64,000 nucleotides of DNA from Paenibacillus uliginis N3/975 (lineage in GTDB: Bacteria; Bacillota; Bacilli; Paenibacillales; Paenibacillaceae), in contig NZ_LT840184.1 in NCBI RefSeq assembly GCF_900177425.1, positions 1,515,487 through 1,579,486 of the forward strand. Direction: 5' to 3'. Positions 1 through 8,567 of this stretch are shown here, in pieces. Numbering within the stretch: position 1 is the stretch's first letter; each line of letters starts with the position of its first letter. A program made the position numbers and the translations under genes. Under the pieces are notes generated by a model. That model had not been told where the DNA came from and made no database searches. It saw nothing but the letters and a program-made list of their open reading frames with translations.

Positions 1-1
1 G

Positions 2-2080
2 GACGGATATGTGACGAACAATGGCGGGAACAACAGTAAAATTCCTGAAGGCGGCTATGTATTATCCGGTCATGGGGTTAAAAACACATGGTTAAAGAAT
101 AACGCACTGGTCGGAGCCAAATTGAGTCTAGATTTTGCTAAAAAACAAGTGTTGGTTATTTTTACGCCGGAATCTTACTTAGATAAAGCATCGATAAGTA
201 TCGATAGCGCAGAGAAGGCGCTCCAGTTATCCAAGAATCAATTTATGGATGTTCCTTATGCCGAAATTGAACAGGAGATCGTAGAGGCAAAGGGCGTTTA
301 TGAATTGGCTAAACAGCGACTAAATGAAAGCGGTACCAACGGATTAATGGATTTACTGAATGACTTGGATCAGAAAGTTACGGATGCAAGCTATATGAAT
401 TTTGAGTCTCCGAAAGTACAAACTCGAGGTCTCTGGATGCGGCCGAAGGAGAAGAACTTAGAGCAGGTTCGAGATCATGTGAAGAAAATCAAAGAGACCG
501 GTATCAATGCCATCTATCTAGAAACGTGGTGGGATGGATATACCACTTGGCCAACGTCTTTACCAGATACCGAATTAAATCCTTTGTATGAAGGCTTTGA
601 TGTACTTGGAGCATTTATTGAGGAAGGCAAGAAACAGGGGATTGAAATTCATGCCTGGGTGGAGAACTTCTTTGTCGGCGGACCGGTTGTGGTGAATCAT
701 CCCGATTGGCGTTTGATAAGCAGACAAGGTATTGATTATGAAGTGGGCATTAACAATGCCAAGTGGTATTGGCTAAATCCAGCACTCCCGCAAGCTAGAG
801 ATTTCGTTGCTTCTGTATACGATGAACTCGTCACGAAATATGACATAGCTTCACTGCATTTGGATTATGCGAGGTATCCAGGGTCCGGAGATTACACGAA
901 TGATTTTGGTTACGACACGTATACCCGCAATTTGTTCAGCGAGAAATATGGCGTTGATCCGCTTGACCTTCATCCAGGAGATCGCTACTGGGATGAATGG
1001 CTACAATTCCGTGCGGACATTATCAATACCTGGGTCGTTCGGGTAGTTAACGAGGCGCATCAAATCAAACCCAAGCTACAAATTACAACTGCGGTATGGC
1101 CGAACTATGATGAAGCACCGAAATCGCACGCACAAGAAGCAAAATACTGGTTAGATCATAATTTAATCGATCACTTGTTCCATATGTCTTATGCTCCGGG
1201 TTCGGAATTAACAGTAACTGACTTGAGAAACTCCATGGCATTAGCAGGGGACAATGCGTTCGTCTCATCGGGTCTAGACACGTTCCAAGGCAATCCTACA
1301 TCGGCTGTTGTGGATCAAATTAACGAAGCGACAAAGAATGATGGAGCTGGATCCGGATTATTCGAGTTCGAAGGACTTTTCAATTATAAGTATGACAAGG
1401 TGCTGAAGATTGGGGTGTTTCGTAATGAGGCAATTTTGCCTCAATATGATACGACCAAGCCGCTAGCGACCGTGATGGAAGAAATGATCCGTAAAATCAA
1501 TGAGATTTACGTTCCTTTCCAAGGGATGAGCCGTAAGGACGGCGAGAAACTAATACAGAAACTTGAATCTGCTGTAAAAGATCTACATGTGAATCCCAAT
1601 ATGACGGATGAGACTGCAAGTGACGTGAAACAGAAGATCGACAGCATAAGCAAACTTCTTGCAAGCAACTCGATTAATACAGAAGTAAAGAATCGAATGA
1701 AGCATGATTTGGACTATGGCAGTAAAATGATAGACGTCTATTTCTCCAAAACAGCGAAAACGCAATTAAGTAAATTGACGGTGAGCTCGGGGAAGAAGTT
1801 AATGAAGTTAACGCCTTCCTTCACACCATCGACGTATGATTACAAGGTAAAGGTCGGTCATTCGTTTACGCAGGTAAACATTACGGCGAGTACAAGTAAT
1901 CAGAATTCAGTTATTTCCGTGGATGGCAAGCATGTTGAAAATGATTCGGTCATTCCCGTACAACTTAAAGTGGGATCGAATCTGGTTACGTTACAAGTGA
2001 TGTCCGAAGATGGATTAATGAAAAACTACACGGTAACGATTCAGCGCGCTGGTAATGATAAAGGGAACCACGAAGAATAA
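2..2080 (+). CDS. GHL10-type glycosidase-like protein with C-terminal cadherin-like domain (5' partial)
   Basis: The frame is open to the left edge, so the true start lies upstream; the GTG at 11 is not preceded by a ribosome site. The N-terminal segment reads IPEGGYVLSGHG, seen in front of family-10-like glycosylhydrolase (DUF187/GHL10) domains. The barrel-like catalytic domain spans about nt 420-1450 and begins TRGLWMRP, with acidic and aromatic motifs (LETWWDGY, HAWVENFF, LHLDYARYP). A helical linker (about 1475-1750) leads to a C-terminal cadherin-like beta-sandwich (about 1768-2060), typical of surface proteins. A signal peptide would lie outside the window. Role inferred: extracellular hydrolysis of a glycan whose products are taken up by the importer at 3760-6891. 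The substrate cannot be read from sequence. Confidence 0.85.
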   Translation, partial: DGYVTNNGGNNSKIPEGGYVLSGHGVKNTWLKNNALVGAKLSLDFAKKQVLVIFTPESYLDKASISIDSAEKALQLSKNQFMDVPYAEIEQEIVEAKGVYELAKQRLNESGTNGLMDLLNDLDQKVTDASYMNFESPKVQTRGLWMRPKEKNLEQVRDHVKKIKETGINAIYLETWWDGYTTWPTSLPDTELNPLYEGFDVLGAFIEEGKKQGIEIHAWVENFFVGGPVVVNHPDWRLISRQGIDYEVGINNAKWYWLNPALPQARDFVASVYDELVTKYDIASLHLDYARYPGSGDYTNDFGYDTYTRNLFSEKYGVDPLDLHPGDRYWDEWLQFRADIINTWVVRVVNEAHQIKPKLQITTAVWPNYDEAPKSHAQEAKYWLDHNLIDHLFHMSYAPGSELTVTDLRNSMALAGDNAFVSSGLDTFQGNPTSAVVDQINEATKNDGAGSGLFEFEGLFNYKYDKVLKIGVFRNEAILPQYDTTKPLATVMEEMIRKINEIYVPFQGMSRKDGEKLIQKLESAVKDLHVNPNMTDETASDVKQKIDSISKLLASNSINTEVKNRMKHDLDYGSKMIDVYFSKTAKTQLSKLTVSSGKKLMKLTPSFTPSTYDYKVKVGHSFTQVNITASTSNQNSVISVDGKHVENDSVIPVQLKVGSNLVTLQVMSEDGLMKNYTVTIQRAGNDKGNHEE

Positions 2081-2133
2081 CGACAGAGTTGAAATTGCAA
2101 TATTTAAGCTTCATCAATTCCTAATGAATTCAC

Positions 2134-2162
2134 GGGGGGCCGCAGATCAATTTGGCACCCCG
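2134..2162 (+). terminator. GC-rich intergenic hairpin
   Basis: GGGGGGCC pairs with GGCACCCC across an AT-rich loop, 54 bases after the first stop codon. What follows is GAATTTT rather than a clean T tract, so it may stabilise or process mRNA rather than end it. Confidence 0.35.
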
Positions 2163-2197
2163 AATTTTAAAAATTATATAGTTGAGGTGATCCCAAT

Positions 2198-3406
2198 ATG
2201 AGTATATCCATGGAAAAAGGTGCAAATGTGTTGTGGGTTGATTTTATCGCGAATGGGGTTCGACTAGCGGATCGTGCAGAGAGGCAGCGCCTTGTTAACA
2301 ATGCGAAGCAAGCTGGAGTAACCCACTTGGTGGTGGATGCCAAAATCCCCTATGGACATACGACATTCCCAAGTTCTTATGCTTATCATGTAAGTTGCTG
2401 GTCGGACGGACGTTATCACGTATGGGAAGGAAGAGACTTTCTTGCGGAAATGATAGAGGAAGCGAGTGTTGTCGGGCTTCAAGTCATTGCCAATATGGAT
2501 GTATTCGCTGAAGGTACGACGCATTCAAGAGACGGTATCGCTTATGACAAGAAGGATTGGCAGGTCATGCTTTATAATCCGAGTCTTTCTTCGGAATCGG
2601 TTGCAGCTGAAAATGCGGATGATGATACGATTTTTGTGAATCCGATTCATGAAGAAGTTCAACTGCACGAACTTGGGATTCTGAAGGAGATTGCCTCGAA
2701 CTATAAAATTAGTGGTATTGTGCTAGACCGCTGCCGCTATCCGAATGTCTATGGTGATTTTAGCGAATTAAGCAGGAGAGCATTCGAACAATATATTGGG
2801 CAGCCGGTAGCACAATGGCCACAGGACATTTTTACCTTACAAGCAGGTACGAAACATATCGAGTATGGGCACTGGTTCGCGAAATGGACGGAATGGCGTG
2901 CTCTGAACATTAAACATTTCGTGCAATCTGCTAAGCAAGTTGTTAAATCCACAAATCCAAGTCTGTCGTTCAGCATTTATGTCGGATCGTGGTATCCGTT
3001 ATATTACAACGAAGGTGTCAATTGGGCCAGTGAAACATATCGTTCGAACTTGCCATGGGCATCAGAAGAATATCATATTTCCGCGTATGCCGATGAATTG
3101 GATTTCATTATGACAGGTTGTTATTATCCCGAAGTGCGAATTGAAGAAGCCGTACATAATGGCAGGCCTGCGGAATGGTACAGCGTAGAAGGCGCGATCC
3201 AAATGAGCCTAGAGGCAATTAACGGGCAGATTCCAGTCATCGCGAGCTTATATTTGAAGGATTATGAAGGAAACGTTGATCAATTTGAAAAAGCTGTTCG
3301 GATGTGCCGAGAACGTACGCACGGTGTCATGTTGTTCGATGTGAGCCATTTGGATGATTATAGCTGGTGGGAGCAACTGGATTCTGTATTATCTGTGAAA
3401 TCTTGA
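2198..3406 (+). CDS. Cytosolic family-10-like glycosidase-related protein
   Basis: 402 residues, no signal peptide or membrane segment, ATG after a GAGGTGAT ribosome site. Shares the TIM-barrel style of GHL10 proteins: an early strand (VLWVDFIANGV), a second (THLVVDAKIPYG), VIANMDVFAEG, an Arg/Asp motif (GIVLDRCRYPNVYGDFSE) and a late ELDFIMTGCYYPE strand. The DRCRYP motif resembles the LDYARYP motif of the upstream gene, so the two are probably distant relatives with different locations. Sitting between a secreted hydrolase and an ABC importer, it plausibly cleaves imported oligosaccharides. Family assignment is by motif only; activity is unproven. Confidence 0.75.
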   Translation: MSISMEKGANVLWVDFIANGVRLADRAERQRLVNNAKQAGVTHLVVDAKIPYGHTTFPSSYAYHVSCWSDGRYHVWEGRDFLAEMIEEASVVGLQVIANMDVFAEGTTHSRDGIAYDKKDWQVMLYNPSLSSESVAAENADDDTIFVNPIHEEVQLHELGILKEIASNYKISGIVLDRCRYPNVYGDFSELSRRAFEQYIGQPVAQWPQDIFTLQAGTKHIEYGHWFAKWTEWRALNIKHFVQSAKQVVKSTNPSLSFSIYVGSWYPLYYNEGVNWASETYRSNLPWASEEYHISAYADELDFIMTGCYYPEVRIEEAVHNGRPAEWYSVEGAIQMSLEAINGQIPVIASLYLKDYEGNVDQFEKAVRMCRERTHGVMLFDVSHLDDYSWWEQLDSVLSVKS

Positions 3407-3674
3407 AGTGAGGGGCGAATGATGGCGGGTTACTATATCAGCATGTGCAGAACGAAGCTACGTCGTATTTCGATCGATTCAAAGCCAACGTGAATAGGAG
3501 TCAATACATGTGAAGAAAATAATCTCCTATTATTTAAAAAATAGTGGAGAATTTATTTGATACGTGTTACAATGAACATGCAAGAAGGGAGAAGGTTGCA
3601 GGAACGACTCTTATTCCGAAATAATTCATGGATTGGAGCAATTACAGATATAGCGTAGAATAATAAGGCTTTTT

Positions 3675-3688
3675 TGTAAGCGCTGCCG
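3675..3688 (+). promoter_or_regulatory. cre-like site in the 353-bp spacer before the first importer
   Basis: TGTAAGCGCTGCCG fits the CcpA-box pattern (TGnAAnCGnWnnC) except for the last base and lies 72 bases upstream of the binding-protein start. The rest of 3407-3759 holds a weak hairpin (3517-3550, CTCC/GGAG arms) and an untranslated fragment of coding character at about 3415-3512 with no start codon. Confidence 0.4.
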
Positions 3689-3759
3689 TTTTCGGACTTA
3701 CAGTCATTTCTTCTCCTAGCTTTAAGAGATAGTTTATAAAGAAGAGAGGGTGTTGTGGC

Positions 3760-5064
3760 ATGAGTTTCAAAGGTAGAAGGTTGATTTCATTACTATTGGC
3801 ATCAATGATGATGGTGGGGCTATTGGCGGCGTGTGGTTCGGATTCATCGGGCAACAAGGAAGCTGCTTCAAGTGGGAACAACGATAGCGAGAAGCCCGCG
3901 GAACAAGTCACGGTAGAGTTCTGGACAATCTCATTGCAGCCGACCTTCGATGATTACTTCAACAAATTGATTGCGGATTATGAAGCGCAGAATCCGAATG
4001 TCAAGATCGATTGGAAGGACTACCCTTACGATGCTGTACTGAACAAGCTCATGACGAATATTGCTGGCGGTGAAGCGCCAGACGTGGTGAACCTTAATAC
4101 GGAGTTGGCCAATCAGATGGGAACCAAGGACGCATTGGTTGACTTCAACCAAGAGCTGACAGCGGACCAGAAGGCAGCTTATTTCCCGGGGATCTACTCC
4201 TCAACGGAAATGAACGACAAAGCGTTCGCACTCCCTTGGTACACCGGATTACCTGTCCTATTCATGAATAAGGATCTGGTGGAGAAAGCTGGACTGAATC
4301 CAGATAATCCGCCGAAGACGAAGCAGGAATTGAACGAATGGGGTCGCCAGATTAAAGAGAAGACCGGCGCCTACGGCTATATTTTCACGATGGAAGCGCG
4401 TACTCTGTTAGAAGAGAACCTGCCGTTCCTGACTGAGGATTATAAGAAGGCAGCTTTTAATACACCGGAAGTGGAAGAGTATGTCAATGAGAATTTACAG
4501 CTGTTAAAAGACGGCGTCATTCCAAAAGACATTATCGACTACGATAAACAAGTGCAATACTTCGCGGGTGAGCAAGTGGCCATGTCCTTATCCAGCTCGC
4601 CATTCATTAACAAGATCAAGACAGCCGCGCCGGATGTATACAACAAAATGCTTGCCGTTCCAAGTCCGGTTGGCAAAGCGGGCATCCGCTATTCCAACAC
4701 GATGAACATTGTCGTGCCTTCGGCAACATCTCATAAGAAAGAAGCGGTCGACTTCGCTGTATTCGTAACGAATGCGGCCAATCAACTGGAATTCTCCAAG
4801 CTCGCTAATACATTGCCTTCCACAGTAGAGAGCGCCAAAGATCCGTTCTTCTCGGAAAATGACGGAACTCTGGAAGGGATGGCTAAGGCCGTATCTGCAG
4901 TCAGCCTTGATAAAGCCGAGGATTTCTACATCGGCGTTGAGAGTGCCAAAGACGTCAATCAGGCCGTCACCAAAGCATTGCAGGAAATTTATTTGAACGG
5001 TGCTGATGCGAAGAAGACATTGACTGAGGTCGAGGGCGAGGTTAACAAAATCTTAGGCAACTAA
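3760..5064 (+). CDS. Sugar ABC transporter substrate-binding lipoprotein
   Basis: 434 residues. Type II signal peptide with lipobox LLAAC (Cys25), then a Ser/Gly/Asn-rich linker and a family 1 extracellular solute-binding fold: VEFWTISLQP at about 48, ANQMGTKDALVDF, ALPWYTGLPVLFMNKDL near 160, typical of oligosaccharide binders. It should be membrane-tethered and deliver ligand to the permeases at 5149 and 6052. The ribosome site is a modest GAGGGTG before the ATG. A cre-like site lies upstream and a hairpin follows the stop, an arrangement often seen where the binding protein is made in excess of the permeases. Confidence 0.92.
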   Translation: MSFKGRRLISLLLASMMMVGLLAACGSDSSGNKEAASSGNNDSEKPAEQVTVEFWTISLQPTFDDYFNKLIADYEAQNPNVKIDWKDYPYDAVLNKLMTNIAGGEAPDVVNLNTELANQMGTKDALVDFNQELTADQKAAYFPGIYSSTEMNDKAFALPWYTGLPVLFMNKDLVEKAGLNPDNPPKTKQELNEWGRQIKEKTGAYGYIFTMEARTLLEENLPFLTEDYKKAAFNTPEVEEYVNENLQLLKDGVIPKDIIDYDKQVQYFAGEQVAMSLSSSPFINKIKTAAPDVYNKMLAVPSPVGKAGIRYSNTMNIVVPSATSHKKEAVDFAVFVTNAANQLEFSKLANTLPSTVESAKDPFFSENDGTLEGMAKAVSAVSLDKAEDFYIGVESAKDVNQAVTKALQEIYLNGADAKKTLTEVEGEVNKILGN

Positions 5065-5076
5065 ATACGTCTGAGT

Positions 5077-5095
5077 GGGCAGGCTTGTCCTGCCC
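5077..5095 (+). terminator. Stem-loop between binding protein and permease
   Basis: Perfect 7-bp stem GGGCAGG / CCTGCCC with a 5-base loop, 13 bases after the binding-protein stop. There is no T tract, so it is more likely a 3' mRNA stabiliser or processing site than a full terminator. Confidence 0.55.
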
Positions 5096-5148
5096 GATTC
5101 TTATAGATATAGAACTATCTTTAATAAAGGTGGTGGAGGAGTACTATC

Positions 5149-6048
5149 ATGAAAAAAACATCCTTCTTTACTAGATTCGGCAAGTCGGAAGCGTCAGTGG
5201 CTTGGCTCTTCATGACACCGGGTTTGATTCTACTGGCCCTATTTGTCTTCTGGCCGATTATTTATAGCGTACCGCTGGCGCTGACGAATTACTCCGTCAT
5301 AGGCAAGACCGAGTTTGTCGGTTTGGATAATTTCGTCAAAGCATTGCAGGATAAGAGCTTCATCACATCGCTGGTCAACTCGTTGCTATATGTAATTGTT
5401 GTGCCATTTATTCAGATTTTCTCTATTCTTATGGCGATTCTAGTAAATAGCAATGTCAAAGGAATTAAAATCTTCCGTACTGCTTATTACATCCCCGTCG
5501 TTACTTCTATGGTTGCAGTAGCGCTTATTTGGGGCTGGCTGCTCAACCAGAATGGGGTCATAAACTATGTGCTGTCCAATGTAGGGTTAATGAAAGAGCG
5601 AATTACCTGGCTGTCCAACAAAGATACAGCACTGTGGACACTGATGTTCATTACGATGTGGAAGGGCCTTGGCTACTATATGATGATTTATTTGGCCGGA
5701 TTGCAATCCATTCCGAAGGATCTGACAGAGGCTGCGACGATTGATGGCGCGAACCGGGCGCAGACGATTCGTAAAATTACAATTCCGCTGTTGAAGCCGT
5801 ATGTCTTTTTCTGCACGCTTATTTCACTAATGGCGGCAATCCGTGTGTTCGATGAAGTGTTTATCCTGACGAAAGGTGGACCGGGGGATTCAACTTTAAC
5901 ATCGAGCTTGTATATTTATCAGCAAGGCTTCCAACAATTTAATTTTGGCTACTCCTCGGCACTTGGCTTAATTGTCAGCGTCATGATTGCCGCGCTTAGT
6001 ATTATCATCTTCAGATTCAACCGGAAGGGCGGTGTCAATCCATATTAA
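5149..6048 (+). CDS. Sugar ABC transporter permease, MalF type
   Basis: 299 residues with six predicted membrane helices beginning at about residue 17 (WLFMTPGLILLALFVFWPII). The cytoplasmic EAA loop is clear: EAATIDGANRAQTIRKITIP at about 190-210, the contact site for the ATPase. Good GGTGGAGG ribosome site. It follows the binding protein by 84 bases and precedes its partner permease by 3 bases, so the two membrane subunits are co-translated. No ATPase gene is nearby; a shared MsmX-type ATPase is the usual solution in Bacillales. Confidence 0.93.
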   Translation: MKKTSFFTRFGKSEASVAWLFMTPGLILLALFVFWPIIYSVPLALTNYSVIGKTEFVGLDNFVKALQDKSFITSLVNSLLYVIVVPFIQIFSILMAILVNSNVKGIKIFRTAYYIPVVTSMVAVALIWGWLLNQNGVINYVLSNVGLMKERITWLSNKDTALWTLMFITMWKGLGYYMMIYLAGLQSIPKDLTEAATIDGANRAQTIRKITIPLLKPYVFFCTLISLMAAIRVFDEVFILTKGGPGDSTLTSSLYIYQQGFQQFNFGYSSALGLIVSVMIAALSIIIFRFNRKGGVNPY

Positions 6049-6051
6049 TGG

Positions 6052-6891
6052 ATGCATGATATGAGAAGAAAACCACTTCGATTAGCGAAATCATTATTGT
6101 TGTATGGAGCTTTGATTTTATTTGCCATTTTTATGATGGGACCGTTCCTATGGATCTTCAGTGTGTCGCTTATGCCCGGCAAGAATGTATTCAGCTTTCC
6201 GCCGGCGATCTTCCCGACTTTTATCGACTTTGATAATTACGTCCAAGTGTGGAATTACATGGACTTTCCAAGATATTTAATGAATACCGTTATCATTGCT
6301 CTGATGGGCGTCGTTATGAACATCTTTTTCTCCTGTCTAACGGCCTACCCGCTCGCCGTATTTCGGTTCAAAGGACGGGATCTTATCTTTGCCTTATTGG
6401 TGGCGACGATGATTATCCCAGCTGCAGCCGGGATGGTCGTCAACTACTTAACGGTGAAGGCACTAGGCTTGATGGGCGGGTTTCTTGCAGTCGTGCTTCC
6501 TTCAGCGGTTACCGTGTTCAACGTATTCCTAATGAGACAGGCGTTTATGGGCATGCCACATGAGCTGCGCGATTCCGGCAAAGTGGACGGTGCCAGCGAA
6601 TTTCGTATTTGGCTGCAATTGGCGCTGCCGATTGTGAAGCCGGCGATCGCCGTTATCGGACTATTGGAGTTCATGGGGATGTGGAATAGCTTTCTCTGGC
6701 CGATGATTGTGCTTAATGATACGAAGCAGTATCCTATCGCGTCCGCGCTTAGCTTTTTAAATGGCCAATTTTCCTATAATTTTGGCTGGATTGCCGCCGG
6801 TACCGTCATTTCGGTTATACCGATTATCATCGTGTTCCTGTGCACCCAGAAATATTACATGGAAGGTGTATCCGGAGCAGTTAAAGGATAG
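6052..6891 (+). CDS. Sugar ABC transporter permease, MalG type
   Basis: 279 residues, six predicted helices, with the EAA-type loop as DSGKVDGASEFRIWLQLALP (about 173-192), where the usual EAA is replaced by DSG. The C-terminus ends GVSGAVKG, the usual tail of CUT1 permeases. ATG at 6052 starts 3 bases after the previous stop; a second in-frame ATG at 6061 is possible. Forms the membrane channel with the product of the gene at 5149. Confidence 0.92.
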   Translation: MHDMRRKPLRLAKSLLLYGALILFAIFMMGPFLWIFSVSLMPGKNVFSFPPAIFPTFIDFDNYVQVWNYMDFPRYLMNTVIIALMGVVMNIFFSCLTAYPLAVFRFKGRDLIFALLVATMIIPAAAGMVVNYLTVKALGLMGGFLAVVLPSAVTVFNVFLMRQAFMGMPHELRDSGKVDGASEFRIWLQLALPIVKPAIAVIGLLEFMGMWNSFLWPMIVLNDTKQYPIASALSFLNGQFSYNFGWIAAGTVISVIPIIIVFLCTQKYYMEGVSGAVKG

Positions 6892-6906
6892 GAGGACACT
6901 ACTCAC

Positions 6907-8445
6907 ATGAGAAAAATTATATATATTCCGCTGGACGAACGTCCGTGCAATTACGAATTTCCGGCACTTCTTGCCGCGGGAACGGATTATCATGTCGTCC
7001 GTCCGGATTTGAGCATCATGGGGCTGAAGAAGCGCCCTGGAGACATCGAACAGCTATGGGCCTGGCTATTCGAGCAGGCGCGTGATGCAGACGGAGCGAT
7101 TGTGGCCTTGGACACATTGCTATACGGAGGAATAATCCCCTCGCGGCTGCATGAGATGACGGAGGAACAATGCGGGGAGCAATTAGAGAAGCTCCGTCAA
7201 TTGAAGCGGATCAACCCGGCTTTGCATGTATTTGCTTATCAGCTCATTATGCGTTGCCCGCGCTATTCCAGCAGTGATGAAGAACCGGATTATTACGAGA
7301 ATTGGGGCAGGGAGATTTTCCTGCGCGGATATATCCGCCACCGGTTGGAGCTGGGCATCGCGACAGAAGAAGAGCAGAATGAATTGCAGCAGATTGAGGG
7401 CGTTTTGCCTGAATCCATGTGGCAGGACTACACGGAACGCCGTGCTGTTAATTTAACAGCGAATAAGAGAGCAATCGAACTGGTGCAGGACGGGGCCGTC
7501 GATTTCATGATCATCCCACAGGATGACTCGGCTCCTTATGGTCTGACTTCTGTGGATCAGCAGCACGTTCGCGAGCATGTCAAGAAGTGTCAGCAGCAGC
7601 TGTCCGTCTATATGTATCCCGGGGCCGACGAAGTGGGATGCACGCTACTTGCCCGCATGATCAATCATTTTGAGCGTCGTAAACCACGGGTGCATGTTCA
7701 TTTTGCCAGTGTGCAAGGGCCGTTAGTGATACCTCTATATGAAGACCGCGTACTATATGAATCGGTCAAATATCAGATTATGGCGGCCGGAGGACTAATG
7801 TCGCCTTCCCTGGCAGAAGCCGATATGGCCCTATGCATCAATACACCCGGCGAGAGCATGATGGAGTCGAATGATCAAGGACGGCCCTTTATAGGGTATC
7901 AGGTATACCGGAATCTAGTTGAACTGATCGAGGTGGCTGATGATATTGTTCACCATCTCGGCAAGCCTTGTGTTATCGCCGATGTAGCTTATGCCAACGG
8001 AGCAGATCTTGAACTGCTGCAGCTGCTTCGCGATAAGAAGCTATTGTTCGAATTGGCCGGTTATGCAGGCTGGAATACAAGTGGTAACACGCTCGGAACT
8101 TGCATTGCACAAGGCATGATCTATGCCGTGTATGGCAATACGCCGCAGCATCGCGATTTCCTGTCACTACGCTATGTCGAGGATGGGGGCTATTGTGCCT
8201 CCGTGCGTAGGGATGTAAGTGATCGGGTGCTGCCTGGTACGGGATACAATTATTTCTCGATCGACGGACAGCGGGGACAAATCGCCGAGCGAGTCAGAGC
8301 TGAATTGACTCGGTTCATCGAGCAGCATTTGCATGATCCAGAGAATAATTATGAGATCGTGATCGACGATTGCTATATGCCTTGGAGTCGGATGTTTGAG
8401 GTCGGATTGAAGACCCATGTCCGTGATACTAAGCAAGGACAATAA
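6907..8445 (+). CDS. DUF4127 family protein
   Basis: 512 residues, soluble, with a GGAGG ribosome site. The opening KIIYIPLDERPCNYEFP and the later DGAIVALDTLLYGGIIPSR, VDFMIIPQDDSAPYG and GADEVGCTLLARM blocks are signatures of DUF4127. The function of this family is not established. Its position directly after the permeases, 15 bases downstream, and before an FAD oxidoreductase links it to handling of the imported sugar. The conserved acidic and histidine residues would suit an enzyme, but no reaction can be assigned. Confidence 0.88.
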   Translation: MRKIIYIPLDERPCNYEFPALLAAGTDYHVVRPDLSIMGLKKRPGDIEQLWAWLFEQARDADGAIVALDTLLYGGIIPSRLHEMTEEQCGEQLEKLRQLKRINPALHVFAYQLIMRCPRYSSSDEEPDYYENWGREIFLRGYIRHRLELGIATEEEQNELQQIEGVLPESMWQDYTERRAVNLTANKRAIELVQDGAVDFMIIPQDDSAPYGLTSVDQQHVREHVKKCQQQLSVYMYPGADEVGCTLLARMINHFERRKPRVHVHFASVQGPLVIPLYEDRVLYESVKYQIMAAGGLMSPSLAEADMALCINTPGESMMESNDQGRPFIGYQVYRNLVELIEVADDIVHHLGKPCVIADVAYANGADLELLQLLRDKKLLFELAGYAGWNTSGNTLGTCIAQGMIYAVYGNTPQHRDFLSLRYVEDGGYCASVRRDVSDRVLPGTGYNYFSIDGQRGQIAERVRAELTRFIEQHLHDPENNYEIVIDDCYMPWSRMFEVGLKTHVRDTKQGQ

Positions 8446-8567
8446 AGTACGACGAGGGTTCGAGCTTCGCTAATGCTGCGAGGGTCTACAAATTTTGCAA
8501 ATAACAGAAAAGGTGCATGAACAGCTCAGGTGGATGCTGGAAGCGCCGGAGAAGGAGCCAGCGAGAG

